Positions 18,529 to 28,200 of a stretch of 47,578 nucleotides of DNA are shown in pieces. The position numbers were made by a program, and so were the translations under genes. This stretch comes from Candidatus Sulfotelmatobacter sp. (GTDB lineage: Bacteria > Acidobacteriota > Terriglobia > Terriglobales > Acidobacteriaceae), in NCBI GenBank assembly GCA_030041415.1, contig JASHNX010000017.1:1-47578 (forward strand). The letters are read 5' to 3'. How positions within the stretch are numbered: the stretch's first letter is position 1; each line of letters starts with the position of its first letter. Below the pieces are notes generated by a model that did no database searches, was not told where the DNA came from, and saw only the letters and a program-made list of their open reading frames with translations.

Positions 18529-20109
18529 TCATGAAACGTGGCGACCGTTGGCGCGTAACGAGAGTGTGCCGTCGTCATTCAGCTTTTGCTGGCAGGCCCA
18601 TCGCACTGGATAGCGCATGCCTTTGACTTCAATTTCCGCTCGAAGCCTTAGCCCTTGCCATTTCGTTCCTCGCACGGGCAATACAAACTGCGCCTGTCGG
18701 ATCTTTCCTGGCAGAGGATATCCCGCATCCAGACAACCGCTTTTCAAAGGCTTTCCGTCCTCGGTCTCGACCGTCACGCGCAATACACCGGGAACTCCAG
18801 CGATGCCGTCATTGGCGAAGCCGACAATCAGTCCCTGATAGCCGTTATCTTCGTAGCTCCAGATGAACGAAGGCCGCACGCGATAGCCGATACGGCGATT
18901 GATCCGGTCAAACCACGTGGGAAACGCATGATAGTACGCAGCCAGGTTCTTGGCATTGATCTCATGAAAGTTCCAAAGCGACCAGTAATTTGCGCCCACG
19001 TCCATCACGTGAACGATCATGTCATCAGCCGGCGAAACCCCATCATGCGACGTGAGCTTATCCGGAGGTTGGCTCGGCAGGCCTTGTTCAATGATCGCCG
19101 CAACCCACGGCGGACGATTGCTCAGAGCTTCGATCTGCTCATTCTCAATAAAGATCGTGTCGCTGCGGATCCAGTTGTTGCTGCGGACGCTGCGATCGAG
19201 CACTTCCGAATTTCCTACGCGGCTGAAATCCGGTTGCGTATTCGTGGCCAGGGGCGTTTTAGAGAAATTTTCCTGCTGAACTTCCCACATCTGAATCCAG
19301 GTGCGTTCCGCGGTCTGGTAGTCAGGAAATGGACTGTTACCGAACGGCCAAGTATGCCCTTCGCCCCAGAATCCGTAAAGAAATGTGTCGACGAACTCGA
19401 TTAGAGAGTTCCCGTTGAACTCTGACGCAAGTTGCTCGACCAATTCTTTGAACGCCTGCTGAAAGAAAGGGTGATCAAATCTCGGCTGATATTTCGTGTA
19501 AGGATTTTTCAGAAATCTTGCGCCTTCCGATGCCGATTCGTGGGAATCCATGACCAGATCAACGGTTGGAACCTTGTCGAGAACGAAATCCGGCAGAGCC
19601 GGTGCGTGCCAGTAATCCGGAGCGCTCATCTGAATGCGCATGCCGATCGCCTTGTCGTTCTTCTTTGCCTGGTCAAGTACAAGCTTTAGATATTCCGGCA
19701 ACTCCAGCTTTCCCGGCCGGGGCTGAATTTCGCGCCACGTAGGCCGGATGTAAAGTTTTTGTCCGAGCGGAAAACGTACCAGGTCCTCGATCGCTCGCGG
19801 AATGTTATCCGACTTGATTTCTTCTGTTCCCATATCTGCAGTGATGTAAGTGATCAAGCCTTTGCCATAACCGGGAACTACGTCTTCAGAAGGGGATGTC
19901 GTCATCACCACGTCGTCGGTTGGAATGACGGCGTCAGGCGGATATTGAGGAAACGGTCCCTGGTTCAGCCTGTCGGAAACCGGCGGCCCGGAGCCAAAGT
20001 CGTACTTACCCCAATTATGAGCTGGTACGATTGCGCGAGCGCTGGCGCCGCCGAACTCCGCGACCGCCGCAAGTGCAGCACTGGATTTTAGAAAATCTCT
20101 GCGCCTCAT
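18529..20109 (-). CDS. Tat-exported TIM-barrel hydrolase-like protein (DUF4832/beta-galactosidase-like)
   Basis: 526 residues. The N-terminus MRRRDFLKSSAALAAVAEFGGASARA is a twin-arginine signal. The middle resembles a (beta/alpha)8 glycoside-hydrolase fold: GLITYITADMG, LYIRPTWREIQPRPGKLELPEYLKLVLDQAKK, KAIGMRIQMSAPDYW, a conserved FVDTFLYGFWGEGHTW strand end with Glu, and IFIENEQIEAL. Aromatic and acidic residues at strand ends suit sugar binding. The last ~130 residues (RRIGYRVRPSFIW... to the end) form a beta-sandwich like those ending DUF4832 proteins. The assignment is by fold resemblance, and the catalytic residues are not proven. It lies in a same-strand group with a GH79-like hydrolase and uronate isomerase, which suggests processing of uronate-containing polysaccharide outside the cytoplasm. 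Confidence 0.7.
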   Translation of the reverse strand: MRRRDFLKSSAALAAVAEFGGASARAIVPAHNWGKYDFGSGPPVSDRLNQGPFPQYPPDAVIPTDDVVMTTSPSEDVVPGYGKGLITYITADMGTEEIKSDNIPRAIEDLVRFPLGQKLYIRPTWREIQPRPGKLELPEYLKLVLDQAKKNDKAIGMRIQMSAPDYWHAPALPDFVLDKVPTVDLVMDSHESASEGARFLKNPYTKYQPRFDHPFFQQAFKELVEQLASEFNGNSLIEFVDTFLYGFWGEGHTWPFGNSPFPDYQTAERTWIQMWEVQQENFSKTPLATNTQPDFSRVGNSEVLDRSVRSNNWIRSDTIFIENEQIEALSNRPPWVAAIIEQGLPSQPPDKLTSHDGVSPADDMIVHVMDVGANYWSLWNFHEINAKNLAAYYHAFPTWFDRINRRIGYRVRPSFIWSYEDNGYQGLIVGFANDGIAGVPGVLRVTVETEDGKPLKSGCLDAGYPLPGKIRQAQFVLPVRGTKWQGLRLRAEIEVKGMRYPVRWACQQKLNDDGTLSLRANGRHVS

Positions 20110-20312
20110 TCCTATGCGTGCTCCTGGATCAGAATGCTAGATGCAACTCAGGAAAATTGGACTTCTGTTCACCGTATGACCGGTCGACGTCGCTTTATGA
20201 AATCACGACAACGGCATTGCTTTCGATTGATCCAGAAGAATAGCAGATGGGCCCTAGGCTGAATCAGTTTCACCGAAGCGGCAGTGGGCTGCTTTGAATA
20301 GCCGGTTACCCA

Positions 20313-20340
20313 CGGGAGTTAGTAACGGTCGAGACTCCCG
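20313..20340 (-). other. Hairpin just after the small proline-rich ORF
   Basis: Perfect 7-base arms CGGGAGT (20313-20319) and ACTCCCG (20334-20340) with a 14-base loop, starting three bases after the small ORF stop on the minus strand. There is no T-run after it, so it may be a 3' stabilising structure or a factor-dependent end rather than an intrinsic terminator. Confidence 0.35.
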
Positions 20341-20343
20341 AGG

Positions 20344-20472
20344 TCAGATCTCTGCAGGATCCTCTGGATCCGGCTCCCGGATCGGCACACCGGGATTTTC
20401 CGGAGGATCGGTTGGTTCCTTCACCGGCGGGGGCGAGGGTTCCGACGAATCGCGAAACCTGTTTGCGTCCAC
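20344..20472 (-). CDS. Small acidic proline-rich protein (42 residues), GTG start
   Basis: A 42-codon ORF beginning GTG at 20472 with a near-perfect ribosome site, AAGGAGG, five bases upstream. This is one of the best such sites in the window. The peptide starts MDANRFRDSSEPSPPPVKEP and goes on in PxxPxxP style to end EPDPEDPAEI. Proline is about a third of residues, with many Asp/Glu and no hydrophobic core, Cys or signal peptide. It is probably extended and disordered. It stands alone in the 757-base gap between two Tat-exported hydrolase genes on the same strand. I recognise short bacterial ORFs of similar composition but no function for them. Earlier in-frame ATGs (up to 20622) would add residues of different character and lack such a ribosome site. 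Confidence 0.6.
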   Translation of the reverse strand: MDANRFRDSSEPSPPPVKEPTDPPENPGVPIREPDPEDPAEI

Positions 20473-20758
20473 GATAGCCTCCTTGAACCAGAGTTCCAGG
20501 CAGCCAGGGGTGGCTTCCAGGCCGGTCAAACTGCAAAGGCCCGACGAGGGCCGCCGTGTGCAGTCACTCTTGGACCCGTTCACTCTCGGGCCAAAGACGA
20601 GGCTGCTGGAGCTGATCATCACACCACGGCAAAAATTCTAGAAAGCCGCATAGCCTCAAGGAATCGGTGAAACCGTTTAGGTGTCAGCCTGAAGTTACCG
20701 GATAACGAATCGATCGTACGCTTAGGGACATCGAAAACACTAAGTCGAGGAGGGTCTC

Positions 20759-20908
20759 GTGGAAGCGCGTTTCAACTATTACAAAGCAGCCCCGGGAGTA
20801 GGTTCCCGGCGATTACAAGCCGGGACAATTTCGGATGAAAAAAACCGCGTAACGGCTTCGAGTGCGCTAGGTCTGAAAAGTAAGCAGGGCTGCACTTCCA
20901 GCGGGTAA
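20759..20908 (+). pseudogene. Relic of the 5' end of an AhpD/carboxymuconolactone-decarboxylase-like gene
   Basis: A GTG at 20759 has a strong ribosome site (GAGGAGGG, four bases upstream). The encoded N-terminus VEARFNYYKAAPGV strongly resembles the opening of AhpD-like carboxymuconolactone decarboxylase family proteins (M.aR.NY.kaaP...). After about 14 residues the similarity stops and the frame runs to a TAA at 20906-20908 without the family's CxxxxH catalytic motif, giving a 49-residue product. Its last 42 bases overlap the 3' end of the convergent GH79-like gene. The most likely explanation is a gene cut off by a deletion or rearrangement that brought the GH79 gene end next to it; a bona fide short peptide is the alternative. 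The family match is from memory of the consensus. Confidence 0.45.
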
Positions 20909-22327
20909 CTCGACCGCGAGACTACCGTTTTGCGCCGTCAGCTTTTCTTCTCGCACCGCCGACCAGCTGGCATTCGCTCCGACGGGTGTACCACCTAATG
21001 TCACGTCAGTCGCGTCATCGATGCGCGGAGCGTGTAGCCGGAGAACGTTTGCGTGGTTTCCCTGGTTGCTGACGCTCAGTTGAACGTCGCGATCGGAATT
21101 CTTATTGAAGATCACAGCTTTCAACCCCCCATCCTTGCTTCGCAACGCGTACGCAGTGAGCAGAGGGGCCTGCTCCAGTCCGTCTATCTGCGTCTCGATC
21201 AATTGCCCAGCGCCGGCTTCCGCGAAAAGCAACATCCCGTAACAAAGAGGACGCGCAAGGAAGCCGTGCTCGGGAGTCCCGGCAATCGGCGTGTACCATC
21301 CGTAGCCGCCGCCGTGAAAATTAATCCCCGCGCCTCCCTGCGATGCAAGTTGATACATCAGATCTGCTCCCCATAACGCCGACGCGAACGTATCGCTCAC
21401 GCCGGGTTTGCCCGCCGAATAGCAGGAGTTCGTCTCTGCCAGGCGGAAGGGCAAGCCGGTTTCCTGCGCCGTCTTTTTCATCCCATCAAATTCATCTTGT
21501 AACTGCGGGTTCGGCCGTAATAATCGATCGATTGTCATGGAAGGATCGGTGGGTGGACCCTCCGCATAGTAGTGTTGCGAGAGAAACATCACTTCATCTT
21601 TAAATCTCCGCGCGAAAGGGACAAGCCACGAAGTATTAAATGCGGTGTCTGGCCCTGCAAACGGGGCGCTCGGAACGCGGGCGCGAATAGTCTCATAGAA
21701 GCGCTGCCATTCAGCGGCGAACTGAGGGAATTCATAATCTGACTTGCGAATTCCATTGCGGTAAAACAAATCGGGCTCATTGCAGAGCTGAAACGCAATC
21801 AGCTTGGGCCCCGCCACATCCATCACGTACTCGGCTTCGGCGACCGCGTCTTCCACCGTTCCGGTTCCGATATTCAAACCGTAGATCAGCTTCCAGCCGG
21901 CAGCGTCGACGAAATCGCGCAGGTTTCGAATTGCCTGCGGCGAAATGTCGACCCGAGCCGGCGCCTTGTGGCCGGCATCGGGCCCCACAATAAGGTTGGC
22001 GGAAGTTGACGCTTCGCCCGCGGGATTTGGCTTCCAGTAACAATATTCGCTTGTATTGCCGCCAATCCGCAGCACTCCGGAATTTCCCAGCCGTTTCACA
22101 AACGCGATCAGGCTGGTATTGTCTCCCGAAAAGAAATTCGGATTCCCGAGCTGCGCCGATTCGTAGCTGAGGCCAGTGAAATCGGGTCCGATCTTGTTGC
22201 CGAGCCGGTCCGGCCGCAGATTCAGCCGAATCGCGGTAGATTTTTCGCCAGCAAAAGCGGAAGGCGCGTGGAGAGAAGCGCAGGCGGCCGCGGCGAGACG
22301 AAGGAATCTTCGACGATCAATAGTCAC
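20867..22327 (-). CDS. Exported GH79-like glycoside hydrolase (beta-glucuronidase/heparanase-like)
   Basis: 486 residues. A Tat-type signal (RRRFLRLAAAACASLHAPSAFA) is followed by the GH79 opening GPDFTGLSYESAQLGNPNFFS and LRIGGNTSEYCYW. The acid/base Glu is in QLCNEPDLF (Glu184) and the nucleophile Glu in RLAETNSCY (Glu298), the clan-A spacing. GINFHGGG and a C-terminal beta domain (about 400-486) complete the family layout. The expected activity is release of glucuronic acid (or its 4-O-methyl form) from glycans such as proteoglycan- or arabinogalactan-type polymers in the periplasm or outside. The gene follows uronate isomerase by 64 bases on the same strand, so released uronate can be fed into the isomerase pathway. 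Confidence 0.87.
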   Translation of the reverse strand: MTIDRRRFLRLAAAACASLHAPSAFAGEKSTAIRLNLRPDRLGNKIGPDFTGLSYESAQLGNPNFFSGDNTSLIAFVKRLGNSGVLRIGGNTSEYCYWKPNPAGEASTSANLIVGPDAGHKAPARVDISPQAIRNLRDFVDAAGWKLIYGLNIGTGTVEDAVAEAEYVMDVAGPKLIAFQLCNEPDLFYRNGIRKSDYEFPQFAAEWQRFYETIRARVPSAPFAGPDTAFNTSWLVPFARRFKDEVMFLSQHYYAEGPPTDPSMTIDRLLRPNPQLQDEFDGMKKTAQETGLPFRLAETNSCYSAGKPGVSDTFASALWGADLMYQLASQGGAGINFHGGGYGWYTPIAGTPEHGFLARPLCYGMLLFAEAGAGQLIETQIDGLEQAPLLTAYALRSKDGGLKAVIFNKNSDRDVQLSVSNQGNHANVLRLHAPRIDDATDVTLGGTPVGANASWSAVREEKLTAQNGSLAVELPAGSAALLTFQT

Positions 22328-22391
22328 AGAGTTTCATCAACCTCAAGCGGATGCCCTTGAGCTTCCGCCGATGTTATCTCTATTAATCCGT

Positions 22392-23783
22392 TCATAGTCG
22401 ATACGCCTTCTTCACCAGGTTGTAGGTGAGATCGCGCGCGATTTCCAGCGCCTCATCTTCGTCCAGCCGATGCTCTGCCACTAACTTCGCAAGAAAACTG
22501 CACTCCACGCGGCGCGCCATGTCATGCCGCCCGGGTATCGAGAGAAATGCGCGCGTGTCATCGTTGAATCCTACCGTGTTATAGAAACCGGCAGTCTCCG
22601 TCACGTGCTCGCGATACCGCATCATTCCCTCCGGGCTGTCGTGAAACCACCACGGCGGGCCGAGACGCAGGCAAGGATAATGCCCAGCAAGCGGCGCCAG
22701 TTCGCGGCTGTAGGTTGACTCATCGAGCGTAAAAAGAATGATCGTTAGATTGCGTTCGTTGCCAAATCGATCGAGCAACGGCCGCAGTGCCTCAACATAG
22801 TTGGTCGCGGTGGGAATATCTGCGCCCGTGTCGCGTCCGTAGCGCTCGAAGAGTTGACGATTGTGGTTGCGCAAGCTGCCGGGATGAATTTGCATGACGA
22901 GTCCATCTTCCAGGCTCATGCCCGCCATCTCCGTCAGCATCTGCGCGCGGAAGAGTTCGCTTTGCTGCGCGTCGGATTTGCCTGCGCTCACCCGGCCAAA
23001 AAGCTGTGCAGCTTCGACCGCAGGAAGATTCGCAGTTCTCGCGGTGGGATGTCCATGGTCCGTCGCCCTGCAACCGAGTTCGCGAAAACGCGCCCGAATG
23101 GATCGAAGCGCATTGAGATAGCCGTGCCAGGTCGAAGTATCTTCGCCCGTCTGTTCTGCGAGCATTATCAGGTTCGTTGCGAATTCAGGAAATTCAGGAT
23201 CGACTACTGGATCAGGGCGAAATGTCGGGATGATTCGCGCGTTCCAGTCCGATTCGCGAATCTTTTTATGATCTCCGAGCGAATCGAGAGGAGAATCGGT
23301 TGTTGCGAGAAGTTCGATGTTAAAGCGATCGTAGAGCGCTCGTGGCAGAAATTCGGGCCTGTGAAGTTTTTCTGTAATGCTGTCAAAATAAAGATCGGCA
23401 TTTTCCTCCGACAAACGATCCTGCATTCCGAATAGTTCCTGAAACGCATAGTCCAGCCACAGGCGAGTTGGCGTGCCGCGGAACAGATAATAATGATGGG
23501 CGAAGATGCGCCAGATTTCTCGCGGATTTGTTGCGGTCGACTGCCCGATCTCGAGATCGTCCAGCGAAACTCCCTGGCTGCACAGCATACGAAATACGTA
23601 GTGATCGGGCTGAACGAAAAGCTGTGCGGGATCTGAAAAGGGTTGATTCAATGCAAACCATCTCGCCTGCGTGTGGCCATGAGGGCTGAGGATCGGCAGC
23701 GTTCGAATCTCCTCATACAAGCTCTTCGCGATTTTCCGTGTACTCGGCTCGGCGGGGAAAAGATGGTCGGGGTGGATCAGCAT
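22392..23783 (-). CDS. uxaC: Uronate (glucuronate) isomerase
   Basis: 463 residues, normal for UxaC (COG1904, amidohydrolase superfamily). The first metal-binding motif is present as SPHGHTQARWF (His35, His37). Further conserved segments are LFRGTPTRLWLDYAFQELFG, LLATTDSPLDSLGDH, MQIHPGSLRNHN and the C-terminal VGFNDDTRAFLSIPGRHDMARRVECSFLAKLV. It converts D-glucuronate to D-fructuronate (and galacturonate to tagaturonate), the first cytoplasmic step of uronate breakdown. The following enzymes (UxuB/UxuA or UxaB/UxaA, KdgK, KdgA) are not in this window. The HGHTQARW motif differs from the E. coli form, which suggests the divergent subgroup common in soil bacteria. It leads into the GH79-like gene on the same strand. 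Confidence 0.92.
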   Translation of the reverse strand: MLIHPDHLFPAEPSTRKIAKSLYEEIRTLPILSPHGHTQARWFALNQPFSDPAQLFVQPDHYVFRMLCSQGVSLDDLEIGQSTATNPREIWRIFAHHYYLFRGTPTRLWLDYAFQELFGMQDRLSEENADLYFDSITEKLHRPEFLPRALYDRFNIELLATTDSPLDSLGDHKKIRESDWNARIIPTFRPDPVVDPEFPEFATNLIMLAEQTGEDTSTWHGYLNALRSIRARFRELGCRATDHGHPTARTANLPAVEAAQLFGRVSAGKSDAQQSELFRAQMLTEMAGMSLEDGLVMQIHPGSLRNHNRQLFERYGRDTGADIPTATNYVEALRPLLDRFGNERNLTIILFTLDESTYSRELAPLAGHYPCLRLGPPWWFHDSPEGMMRYREHVTETAGFYNTVGFNDDTRAFLSIPGRHDMARRVECSFLAKLVAEHRLDEDEALEIARDLTYNLVKKAYRL

Positions 23784-23882
23784 TGCGCCACTTTTATCTT
23801 CGCTTTGCAGTTCGGCACCGTGATTTGAGTTTCTGAATGTCGCTCTGCCGAACGCGGAGGTCTATCTGAAAAAGATCAGAGG

Positions 23883-25031
23883 TCAATGTGCGAGCCGGTT
23901 GTACTTCTTGAGGGCCTCGCGCAATTGATCATGAGGCAGCGCGATCACCGTGTGACCGTTCATGCCGGTCATAGTCTCCGCTGCAACCAAGGCGTTGACA
24001 ACCGCTTCCTCCGTAGCTTGCACCGTGGCCAGGAATACTGGGTTAATGTCGTCGTTTGGAAGCATCGCGAGTGTGCGAACCCCCGCGGACGATGATGCTC
24101 CCGGATTCGCGGTGGAAAAGGCAATAAAGATGTCGCCCGAGCCATCACCGGAGTAGCTTCCATTTCGTCCCAGCCCTAGCGTTACCCGCCTCGCCACGCG
24201 CTTCAATTGCGTCGGGATCAATGGAGCATCCGTGGCAACCACAACGATGATCGACCCCACATCGTCATCCCAAACTTTCGGTCCGCTAATCTCGCTGCCC
24301 ACCGGCACGCCTGCGATTCGCAACTGATTCCTCTGCCCATAGTTGCACTGCACCAGCACTCCAACCGTATAGCCACCGTACTTTGCATCGAGTCTGCGCG
24401 ATGCAGTGCCGATTCCTCCTTTGAACTCGTTGCATATCATTCCAGTCCCGCCGCCAACATTTCCTTCTTCCACGGGACCACCGTGCGCGGTATCGAGGGC
24501 ATGAAAAGCATCCTCGGGTTTTACGTGGAACCCGTTGACGTCATTCAGATAGCCGTCCCAGGTCTCCGCGACAACCGGCAAAGACCAGGCATATCCCTCT
24601 TGGTCGACGCCGTGATGTTTCAGGCGCCACGCAATCACGGCATCGCGCACGACTCCTACGCTGTGCGTGTTCGTGATCATCACCGGACCCTCGAGAAATC
24701 CCGAATCTTCGACCCAGGTTGTCCCGGTCATCTCACCGTTGCCGTTCTCCGTAAACCATCCAGCAAAAACAGAGTCGTTCGAGTCTTTGCCGCGAGGCAG
24801 AACCGCGGTCACTCCCGTTCGCACAGCGGGTGCCGGCGCATCGCCAGAAATCAGCGTCGTATGACCAACTTCCACTCCTTTCACATCGGTGATGGCGTTC
24901 AGCGGCCCGGGCACACCGTCGAAAGGAACGCCCAAATCCCTCGCCCGTGGCTTGGTTTGAGCGTTCACCAAATCCGTAAAAACCAGGCACATCAGGAAAA
25001 TCAAGACGCGATTCAGGATAGGCTTTGGCAT
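23883..25031 (-). CDS. P1-family (DmpA/BapA-type) self-processing aminopeptidase, exported
   Basis: 382 residues with a signal peptide (ILNRVLIFLMCLVFTDLVNAQ). The body matches family S58/P1: RARDLGVPFDGVPGPLNAITDVKGVEVGHTTL, TGVTAVLPRG, GNVGGGTGMICNEFKGGIGTASR, GVLVQCNYG and the cleavage-site motif GSIIVVVATDAPLIPTQ. In DmpA the precursor is cut before the Ser that becomes the N-terminal nucleophile; here this should be Gly259/Ser260. Known members release N-terminal D- or L-amino acids or cleave beta-peptides. The export signal points to periplasmic use, perhaps on cell-wall or dietary peptides. Divergent from the Oar-like TonB receptor gene, with 225 bases between them. Confidence 0.92.
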   Translation of the reverse strand: MPKPILNRVLIFLMCLVFTDLVNAQTKPRARDLGVPFDGVPGPLNAITDVKGVEVGHTTLISGDAPAPAVRTGVTAVLPRGKDSNDSVFAGWFTENGNGEMTGTTWVEDSGFLEGPVMITNTHSVGVVRDAVIAWRLKHHGVDQEGYAWSLPVVAETWDGYLNDVNGFHVKPEDAFHALDTAHGGPVEEGNVGGGTGMICNEFKGGIGTASRRLDAKYGGYTVGVLVQCNYGQRNQLRIAGVPVGSEISGPKVWDDDVGSIIVVVATDAPLIPTQLKRVARRVTLGLGRNGSYSGDGSGDIFIAFSTANPGASSSAGVRTLAMLPNDDINPVFLATVQATEEAVVNALVAAETMTGMNGHTVIALPHDQLREALKKYNRLAH

Positions 25032-25256
25032 CAGGGTTTCTCCGTACGTTGTATCAGCTCTCAGGCACTGACCGCGGGTCGCATCCGTTGTCTCTTGACT
25101 TCGCGTGCACAGTCCTCATATTGTTCTCACCACAAAAGCGGTCAGGGAGCTTGTCGGTCTTTGCGGAAGACTCGACTTTCAAAATTCTCCGTTGGACCTC
25201 GGCTTCCGTGGTTTAATTCCTGCGCAGAACAATAGCACAGAGCCTAAGGGACCAAG

Positions 25257-28200
25257 ATGAAGCGTTGCAGCCCGAAGTGGATTTTCTGCTTGTTGCCGGT
25301 CGGTCTTCTGCTTTTCACTCCTTATTTCTACGCACAAACCGGCACCACTTCGTTGCACGGCAAGGTCCTGGATAGCACTCGGGCGGTGATCGCCGGGGCC
25401 GGCGTCACGATTGCGAATCAGTCGCAGGCGTTTATCCGGCAAGCCACTACCCCATCCACCGGCGAGTTTGAATTCCTTGCCCTTCCCCCAGGCACGTATC
25501 TGCTTACCGTCGAAAGGGCAGGCTTCAAGAGATACGAGCAGCGCAATCTCCAGCTTCTCGTCAACCAGCCGGCCAGCGTCAACATTGTTCTTGAGGTCGG
25601 CGCGCCCACCACGCAGATTGAAGTCTCAGGCGAAGCACCGGCACTCAACACCGAGGATGCGACGCTCGGAATCGCGTTTGGCGAAAACCAGGTGAAGGAG
25701 CTCCCGCTCGAAGGCCGGAACGTCCCCGACTTGCTCACGCTGCAACCTGGCGTCGCCTACACTGGAAATCGCGCTGACACGAGTCTCGACGACACACGAA
25801 GCGGCGCAGTGAATGGCGCGCGCAGCGACCAGGGCAATATCAGCGTCGATGGCATTCGCGCCAACCAGGAGGGCGGCCAGGCGTTTCAGTCCGTCTTGCC
25901 CGTTACGCTCGATTCGGTCCAGGAGTTCCGCGTCACCACTTCCAACGCTAACGCCGATGAAGGAGGGACGAGCGGCGCACAAGTTGCTCTTGTCACGAAA
26001 AGCGGCACCAACAGTATTCACGGCTCAGTTTACGAATACCTTCGCAACACATATACCAATGCGAATGACTACTTCAACAAGCTGACCCAGCTGACCACCT
26101 GCACCCTGGCCAATCCCGATGATTGCAATACGCCTCCCAAACTAATCCGCAACATTTTTGGCGCTTCCATCGGCGGCCCCATAAAAAAAGATCGCCTGTT
26201 TCTGTTCATGAATTACGAAGGGACGCGGCGCGCGGAACAAACCGTAAGTTCCGGCGAAGAAGTTCCAAGTTTAGCGATGCGGGATGGGGTCCTGCAGTAT
26301 CTGTGCACTCTCAATAAAAATGGAAGCCTTAACACAGCGCAGTGTCCCGGCGGTTCCGGTTTCGCCGTCCAAGGCAAGAGCGGCAAGATGTACACTCCTG
26401 CGCCCGGTTACAATGCCCTCGGTTTCAAGCAACTGCAGCAACTGGATCCGAACCACATCGGCCCCGATCCCACCGCAATGGCATACTTCCAGACTTTGCC
26501 TCTGCCGAATAGCAACGTCACCGGCGACGGTTACAACTACCAGGGATTCGTTTTCGCGGCGCCGACCTCCGAGACGCAGAATGTCTACATCGCCCGCGCC
26601 GATTACAACCTGACGCAAGACGGCAAGCAGCGTCTTTCTTTGATCGGAGCGTCACGCGACGATTCGAGCGACGCCTGCGGCGGTTGTCAACCTTACTTTC
26701 CCGGCCAGCCTCCGCAAGGACAGACTGTCTATCACAACAAAGGGCTCATCGTCGGCTACTCAGCGGTGATCCATCCAAACTTGATGAGCAACTTCCACTA
26801 CGGGTTTGTACGAGAGAGCTTTGGAACTCTTGGCAACTCGTACCAGCCATGGGTCATTTTCAATTTCAGCCAGAGCATTACCCGAACCCAAAACTACCAG
26901 CGCCCGATGCACAATTTTTCCGAGGACCTGTCATGGATTCACGGGAAGCATACTGTGCAATTTGGCGGGTATTTGTTGTTTATGCGCGAACCCCGGCTCA
27001 ACTACACGTCTTCGTTTGATAGCGGAAGCACGAACTCATCCTTCACTACGACCTCGGGATTTGCCGATAAAAACAGCCCTCTGAATCCGGCGACCAACGG
27101 TTATCCCGGCGTCGACCCGAGCTTCGCCGTAAGCTACGACTATCCGATCACCGATCTGTTGGGAATCGTTACGCAAGCCACAACGGTTTTCAACTACAAC
27201 CGGCAACTGCAGTTGCTTCCTGCTAATTCCGCCATCTCACGCCGGTTTGCACAAGATAGTTACGAGCCGTATGTGCAAGACATTTGGAAGGCTACGCCCA
27301 ACCTCACACTCACCGCGGGCCTGCGTTATTCTCTTTTCTCTCCTATCTGGGAAACCAGCGGTTTGCAGGTTTGTCCCAGCCCCAGTCTTGGGCAATGGTT
27401 TAACACTCGCGCAGCCGATGGCGCCAACGGCATCCCCTCCAATCAAGATCCTCCACTGTCAGTCAACTGGTGTGGTCCCGCCAATGGGAAAAAAGGATAT
27501 TGGAATTGGGATTTCGGCAACGTCGGTCCGCACTTTGCTTTTGCCTGGGCGCCGAACAAAACAGAAGGTTTCCTGAGCAAGATTCTGGGGAACGGCAACA
27601 AGTCATCCATCCGAGGAGGGTTTGGAATCGTCTACGACCGCTTCGGACAAGGCATCGTCGATGAATTCAGCGGAAATTCTTTCGGATTGACGACGAGCCT
27701 TACCAACCCGATCCTGCCGCTGACGAGTTTGCCTCGTTTAACGAATGTCAATGTCATCCCGACCAGCCTTCTTCAACCCAATCCCGGAGCCCCAAGTTTC
27801 CCGGAGGTGATACCGACCATGCAGTCGCTCGGCGGATCTGATTTTGGCGACAGCCTGGACACGTCCCTGAAGACGCCCTATTCGTACACGGCCGACTTCT
27901 CTGTAGAGCGCGATCTCGGTAAAGGATTCACGCTGGATCTCGCCTACGTAGGCAGATTTTCGCACCGCTTGCTGAGTTCACAAGACGTTGCTCAGCCTCT
28001 CGATCTAAGAGACAAGAAATCCGGCCTGGATTACTTCTCCGCCATCCAGCCGCTGGCGAAACTTTACGAACTTCAGGGCGTGACCGACGCCACCTTCAGC
28101 AACTCCATGGTCAGTCCGGCTGTCGTTCAGTATTGGAATGACATGATCCAGAAGCCGATTAATGGCGGGTCTTACGCGCTCGGCGCTCAAACAGGAGGCT

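Noticed and set aside
24207-25235. 342-codon plus-strand frame opposite the P1 peptidase gene
   Set aside because: His/Arg/Ser-rich translation with no recognisable fold; the opposite strand has all P1-family motifs.
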